Source of the DNA: Cryptomeria japonica
Lineage: Eukaryota > Streptophyta > Pinopsida > Cupressales > Cupressaceae
Direction of reading: 5' to 3'
DNA length: 64,000 nucleotides
Assembly: GCF_030272615.1 (NCBI RefSeq)
Contig: NW_026729203.1
Location: 77,501 to 141,500 of the forward strand
Positions 58,561 through 64,000 of the stretch are shown here, piece by piece. The notes beneath the pieces were generated by a model. The model saw only the letters and a program-made list of their open reading frames with translations. It was not told where the DNA came from and searched no databases. The position numbers were made by a program, and so were the translations under genes. Positions within the stretch are counted from its first letter, which is position 1. Each line of letters opens with the position of its first letter.

Positions 58561-61500
58561 GTAGAGCTGTGGCGATAGAGGTGCTTTACTCTAGTGGGTT
58601 GCTGGTTTTTGTGTGCTTTGCATCGTTGATTGTTGTATTTGTATTCCTTTCCTTCCTTGATTTCAATGACTCCTTTTGTCTGCTCTCACTCGACGAATTG
58701 GACAACAGGCTTTGGGCTATACTGCCTTATCGAACCAATGCCCTGTAGGGATGGCCTTCTCGAGTTGATGCCTACGGGCACTCCCACCTGACTGAGGTTG
58801 ATGCTATAAACCTGGGGGTAGGGGGGCAGAGGCACGTAGGGGCCTGCAGGGTGGGAGGCCCCTACTATTCTAAGGGCGGCCCCTGCCAAATAGGCGGCGG
58901 CCTAAGGGTGGGTGGGAAACTATAGGAAAGGGAATGGCTAGTTGGAAAGGGTGGGAGGAAGATAAAGCAGTAGGTGGGAGGAATAGTGCCGTCGGGAGTA
59001 ACCGGGAATTGCCTTACTCTAGCAGGCCCATATAATTTGAGGGGCCCTTCAAATAGTAGGGGGGGTGGGTGGGAGGAAGAAGCGCCAGGGGCGTTGATTA
59101 CGGTTCTAGTGGCTTATTTTCCAGCATCAGTCGCTCCTGAGACAAAATGAAGGGGATCTCTAGATCAGATACATCCGGCCACCAGTGGGAAAAAATGAAG
59201 GGGAGTATCGACCCTCTTGTGCCTGAGAACTGCCCCTACCGGCTATTAACTGGCATCGGCCGGCTCAACTGTCGTATTCTCAGGCCTGGTCAGAGCAATA
59301 GAATAAGCACTACCTATTACTTTGCTCCCCCTCCTTCTTCTCCGAATTGCCCCCCCAATATATCCGCCCCCCCACCAACTAGATCCTCAACATGGGAGGG
59401 AGAATAATGGCTGGCATTTTGTTACCATTTGAAATGTCCAAAACAGCATTGATGCTTAACCCACAGTTTACGAATTCGACATAGATGTTAAGTTCCCGGC
59501 ATTATGATTTCTCTATCCTAGTTAAGCCCCCGCTTCTGAATGAGACTATGATGGTCTGGTCCCAGATTCTGAATTGGGCCATGATGTCCCGCCCCAGCTT
59601 TCGCCCTACGGGGACTCTCCTGGACATTACTATTGAAGAAAAGGAGGATAGAACCGCCCCCTTTCCTATGCGTGAGGCTTTCTGAACGGGAAGGGAAGGG
59701 CGCAGCTCTGTGAGAAGGTGCCTCCCAATCCTCAAAGAATGCTTCTGTTCCCCTACAATATCCGTATCTGGGCTGGGGAGATAGATTACCACCGGAGCGA
59801 GGGGGGAAGTCGTGAACTCTCCCTATATACAACCTGGTCTGTCGCGCCGTCGCCCCTCTCGGGCGAATCTCTCTATTCTCAAAGCTGGACCTACGCACTC
59901 GTAAGTACCTATCCATCCACGGCGCACTCCATGGTTGTGGGTGGTGGCTGCTCCGGACCCATTAATCCGTGCCCTCCAGCTTCAGCATATCGAGAAGCGT
60001 GACGAAGCGGCCCTACTAACTAACTAATAGATGTGATCTTTATTCTTTTCCCGGTCCAGCTGGGGGGATCATGAGAAGGTTCCTCTCTATTGATCAAGCT
60101 TCGGACCACCCAGCTCCACGAGCGCCCTACCCGGCCATAAGCATGCATACTTTGAAGGGGGATCGACCCGGCATTATTCTGGGTTTATCAAGCAAAAAAA
60201 ACCCCTTCCCCCTACCGGGCTAGCAGGCTAATTAATTAACAATAACTGTCCCCTTTTCATGGCACTTAAGGTGTCCTTACCTTACCTTAGTGCCAGTGGG
60301 GGTGGGGGTGGCTGCGCCGCCGGAACGAGCTATTTGAAAGGGCGGCGGCTTATAGCAGCGACTTACTCGACGTTCCCTTCGAGCTGTACAAGGGCAAGGG
60401 ATTACCGCAAGGCTCACTAACCCCGGTCCATCGGGATACCTATTCTTCCCTGTCGGTTCAAAACCCGGCCTCTCCATCTAGAATCCGCCAGTAGGTACCT
60501 ACTGGAATGGTTTGGTATGGTAGTCCCTTCACGTGCTGGGCCTCGGGGCGCACTCTTCGAGATGCGGATAGTGAGCAGGTGGAGCTGCCCCGCACATCCG
60601 TGTGGTTCGTTTTCGTATTATGAGCTCCATCCCCACAACCTTCATCCTCCCCCCCCCGGGTGGGCTAGCTATCCCTTCTCCGTCCAGTCCGCTGGCCCGC
60701 CGCCCTTTAGATCCGTAGATCGCGGACGGGACGGTATCTACCCGTGGTCATTCCCCCCCTTGTCCCCCCGTCATTAGTCTTCCCCTCCCCGGACTGTAGC
60801 CCTAATCAATCCCCGAGTCTTCTGCTTCTATCTCATCCCCCTTCTCGCTAGTTAGTCAGCTGCTCCTCTTACATCCCCTTTTTGAATAGAGAGAGCAACC
60901 CGATTCACTGCCTTCCTCTACGCCTAATCATTCCGAATGTCTATCCATTCTGGCAACAAACACGGGCACCAAATCCCAGCATCAGACCTTGTCATTTAAA
61001 GCATCGCTCTCCTATCCCCTCCCCTCCCTATCGGTTTAGATAAGCACTCAACCGATCATATTACATATAGAATATCGGTCGAGTGTCCACCTATTGTTTC
61101 TGGACGGCATCCCCTTTCAAATGTTTTCAATTAAAGGTCGAGTGTCAAAATTAGGCGGCCATCCCCGGTCGAGACTCTCTCCTCCGGACCCTATCCCAAT
61201 CTTTTTGAGGTCGAGCTCTCTCTCTCTCTCCCAGGTGCCTCGGCCATAGTGATATTCCGTAGATAACCTCAGATGTCGTATTATATACGGAATATCAAGA
61301 TGCATCCATGTTACGTATAATAGATGAATAGAGATATAATAGAGTGTAAATGCGCCCGGGGCGGGTGATTGAGAAAGCGGCAAGATTCGACGTCAATCGA
61401 GTGGCGTTGAAAAGGCCGGGCCGCGCTCTCGCTCTCCTCTCCCCGGCTATTTGAAAGGCTAAAGGCCTTTAAAGGGTGGGAGCTTTTTGAGAGGGCTTTT

Positions 61501-61890
61501 CAATCTAGCTATAGCCACAAGGAAAATGCCTTAATCCGATCTATAGAGTGAAGAAGGGGTTCCTTTGGAGAGCTCCCATAGCCGGTGGCCGGCATGCGGG
61601 TTCAAGAAGATCTAAAGCTTCCTTCCCTCCTAAAGTTTCCGCAGCGCTGTAGAGTTCAAAGATGGTGACGACGTCTTATACTATAAAGGTCGGTCCCTAT
61701 GCCCGGAGCGGACCAAGAGACGAACTCTAGAGTTGTTCAACATGATGCGCTTCAAAAAGCGGGGTGGGAACGGCTGGAGGAGCAATCGTCCCATCCTCCA
61801 ATGAACAGTAATTGATGGGTCCAATCAGTAATTCCTCTTACCGACGGAAGCCGCCGGGATAGACATGCTCTTTCATCGTCCCTAGCAGAG
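58561..61890. other. Non-coding, mostly unassigned
   Basis: Family A at about 58858 and 59047, family C at about 59010 and 60220. The segment 59480-59900 is open in several frames on both strands at once, which is what GC-rich non-coding DNA does. A CGGTTCAAAACCCGG word near 60454 resembles a tRNA T-arm but the rest of a tRNA is missing. No gene is supported. Confidence 0.55.
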
Positions 61891-61892
61891 GC

Positions 61893-62145
61893 ATTGGAGA
61901 TACTGGCAGGGAAGACATTGGAGGAGATATTGAGCATTATGTGGGAGAGGGAGATACCGGACATGCGGAGGGAGATACCGGACATGTGGAAGAGGGAGAT
62001 GGAGATACCGGACATGTGGGAGGGGGAGCTGCCGGACATCATGTGGAAAGAGATACTGGAATGTGGGAGGAGGAGATACCGGACATCATCATGCGGGAGA
62101 GGGAGAGATGGGAGGAGATACCGGACATCATCATCACGTGGAAGA
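61893..62145. repeat. Minisatellite of GGAGATACCGGACAT units
   Basis: At least six units of GGAGATACCGGACAT with variable spacers, mostly multiples of three. Diverged edge copies are GGAGATACTGGCA and GAGATACTGGAATG. The plus-strand frame 61894-62397 reads EIPDM repeats through it. The unit is purine-rich on one strand. I take the frame as a product of the repeat, not a proven gene. Confidence 0.88.
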
Positions 62146-63041
62146 AAGGGAATGCAGGTGGCAGATAGAGAATGTGTGGTTGACCGGCTAACCCCGGGCG
62201 GGGCCCCATTACAACTCCTCCATGACTACCGCCCTTTAGACTCGAGTGCCCTATATTACTCGGGACCACCGCCTGTAAGCTTGAGTCCGAGAGGGTCTCA
62301 CCTCAACCGGTTCAACAGCGGGATCCACTGGATGACCAACTGGTTCAACAACAGTATTCCTACCCTGCTGGGGAAGCAGGGTGGGAATAATAGATGACAT
62401 GGCGAGATTAGATGACATGGCGAGATCCCATCCATGCCTTTCCCGCTACAGGTGGAGGGGGAGGGAGAGGAACGAACGCTCGACCGGGGGATGGGAGAGG
62501 ACGGGGAGTCGGATACGAAGAGAAAGGCATATGGTCCGGGCATGGGATCAAAAGGGGGAATAGTTTAGGGTGAGAAAGGGTAGCTGTGACGGCAACAGAT
62601 CTGTCTCCTGTTCCTCCAGCCATGACGGCTCGAGATGTCCCGAAGCTTCCATTTCTTTCCGGGGAAACAGATCTCCTATCCCCTCATCGGCTGCTCATTC
62701 CCCTGATGACCACATGGTGGACCTGGATCCGTGGTAGGACATCATCTCCGGTATCCATCGACAGATGATGAGAGGGGGGCGGCAGGAAAGCTGGATCGAA
62801 AAGCATGTGCAGATCTTATCTCCATGCAGGAGTCTAGGTGCAGGAGAGAATGCATCAGCAGGTAGTTCCGGTCTACGTGCAAGAGGGAATGATGCATCAG
62901 CGTTCCATCATCATCTTCTACGGTTCGTCGGGCAGACCATCACCATCTTCTATTGCCACCATCTTATATGTCCACCATCTTCCACTATTATGGTTCTGGT
63001 GCAGTGATAGACTCAACGTTTGAGGGGGAGGGAGACGCGGG
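62146..63041. other. Unassigned segment
   Basis: GATGACATGGCGAGAT repeats twice near 62393-62426, and ATGCATCAGC(A/G) words repeat near 62848-62900. No gene, and none of the A-C micro-elements is seen. Confidence 0.5.
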
Positions 63042-63218
63042 CCACTCGACCAACTTTTATCCCTCAACCCACCCTTCGGGACAATCGACTAGCGGGAGAG
63101 GAGGAGGTTTACCTGCTCGACCAGCGGGAGAGGAGCGACAAGCCGGAGGGTTCGGAGCAGAAGCCACTCGACAAGACAAGCCACTCGACCAACTTTTATC
63201 CCTCAACCCACCCTTCGG
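63042..63218. repeat. 38-bp perfect direct repeat, 139-bp offset
   Basis: CCACTCGACCAACTTTTATC followed by CCTCAACCCACCCTTCGG occurs at 63042-63079 and 63181-63218. A partial CCACTCGACAAG copy lies at 63165. AGCGGGAGAGGAG also occurs twice between them. Confidence 0.92.
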
Positions 63219-63236
63219 AGCTTGGTCCCTACCTCT

Positions 63237-63375
63237 TCGGTAATCGGAGTTTGGTAATCAGAGCGATCTCGGTAATCGGAGTGATCGAGTCCAGTGATGG
63301 GGAGATCCGTGCGGGAAGATGGGTGATCGGAGTGGTTGGGCGTGCCAACAGGGAAGATCGGTAATCGGAGTGGTA
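63237..63375. repeat. GGTAATCGGAGT short repeat
   Basis: GGTAATCGGAG, GGTAATCAGAG, GGTAATCGGAGTGATCG, GGTGATCGGAGTGG and GGTAATCGGAGTGG follow at irregular 15-60-base steps. It is a local expansion with no gene. Confidence 0.75.
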
Positions 63376-64000
63376 GGGCGGGAGGGACAGGGGTGCATAG
63401 GCAGTAGTCGATTGAATTGAAGCAGCTGCACCCATCACGTTTATCGGACCCCATGGCAGTAGTCGTCAATTTAATCTCACCCAACGCCGCCGCGTGCCGG
63501 GTTTATCGGAGTATTGACAGCTAGGAAGGAGGGGGGATTATTCCCGGATCCGGCAAACTATGGAACGGGGGTTCGAACAAGCGCCCGTAGGGACGGTTCG
63601 GATCAAACAGCATCCGACGACTTGGGCCTTTGAACTATAATAAGACGGGTCGTGGCTTGATCCATCATAAACAGCTCCCGTCTTCGTTGACCGAACTGAG
63701 TATATACGGCACTTCAGCCCCCCCTGCATTTATTATGTGGTTATTAATCTTTAAGCATGTCAATTTGATTGAATTCTAAATGCCCTACTATTCTAATAAG
63801 CGGCGATTCGAAGCTATCATAATGAGGACTATAGTTGGAATCGGTTCTGTAAAGCAACGGCATTTAGCGGCGGCGAATAGCTCCGATTCCTTTATATAAA
63901 TAGGTTGGGATTCCCTTGATATCGGGCCTTACTGAAAAAAGAATAATAGGGGAACCTTTCTCCTCTGTTATTACAGGTTCTACTAGATTCCGCCCTACTC
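63376..64000. other. Unassigned right end
   Basis: One family A element near 63782 (CCCTACTATTCTAATA). Otherwise nothing is recognised. Confidence 0.5.

Noticed and set aside
59485-59916. Long open frames on both strands, considered as ribosomal protein or ccm gene
   Set aside because: None of the frames aligns by eye to rps, rpl, ccm, nad or sdh proteins; simultaneous openness on both strands suggests chance.
60430-60480. CGGTTCAAAACCCGG, T-arm-like, and a minus-strand frame beginning MERPGFEPTG
   Set aside because: Stem pairing fails and the rest of a tRNA is missing. The frame gave a vague sense of familiarity but I could not assign it to any gene.
61894-62397. 167-codon open frame
   Set aside because: It is the translation of a minisatellite; no independent evidence for a gene.

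Overview
The window reads as a piece of a very large, gene-poor land-plant mitochondrial genome. The only intact gene I can support in 64 kb is atp1 (ATP synthase F1 subunit alpha), on the minus strand at 54668-56227. Its DNA carries about 20-25 codons that look like unedited C-to-U sites (P or S for L/F/S, R for C, H for Y). That density fits a gymnosperm, and a fern or lycophyte is also possible. I cannot name the species. I found no convincing tRNA, rRNA, intron domain V, CRISPR array or second mitochondrial protein gene.

Layout. 0-10 kb: non-coding mosaic with minisatellites near the left end. 10-34 kb: mosaic plus many blocks of a degraded, protein-like repeat family rich in Asp-Pro, Pro-Val and Ala. 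About 34.6-43.9 kb: an island of nuclear-type DNA with a Ty1/copia fragment (+), a LINE reverse-transcriptase fragment (+), a 156-bp tandem array, a 65-70-bp tandem array, and a Ty3/gypsy gag-pol relic (-). 44-54 kb: mosaic again. 54.4-56.2 kb: atp1 with a 64-bp tandem duplication just past its stop. 56.2-64 kb: mosaic and minisatellites.

The mosaic is built from a small vocabulary of short dispersed words. Family A is a roughly 18-20-nt hairpin with core TACTATT and CCC/GGG arms. Family B is a 20-nt word, GATTCTATACGTAACATGCC, often in inverted pairs. Family C is TTCTAGCA(A/G)GC joined to an ATTAATTAA tail. Family D is CCCACCCACC, which can form G-quadruplexes. These words occur on both strands. 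I see no convincing copy from about 32.05 to 44.28 kb, which is where the retrotransposon island lies. That suggests a late insertion, or spread of the words before the insertion.

The strongest candidates for something undescribed are two. One is the self-complementary micro-element families A-C, whose inverted pairs share the same arm variant. The other is the dispersed family of about 19 triplet-periodic, protein-like relics, which keep the order PVPDPV-like motif, then Ala/Lys/Glu-rich stretch, then YPV-like motif but have in-frame TAA/TAG stops.
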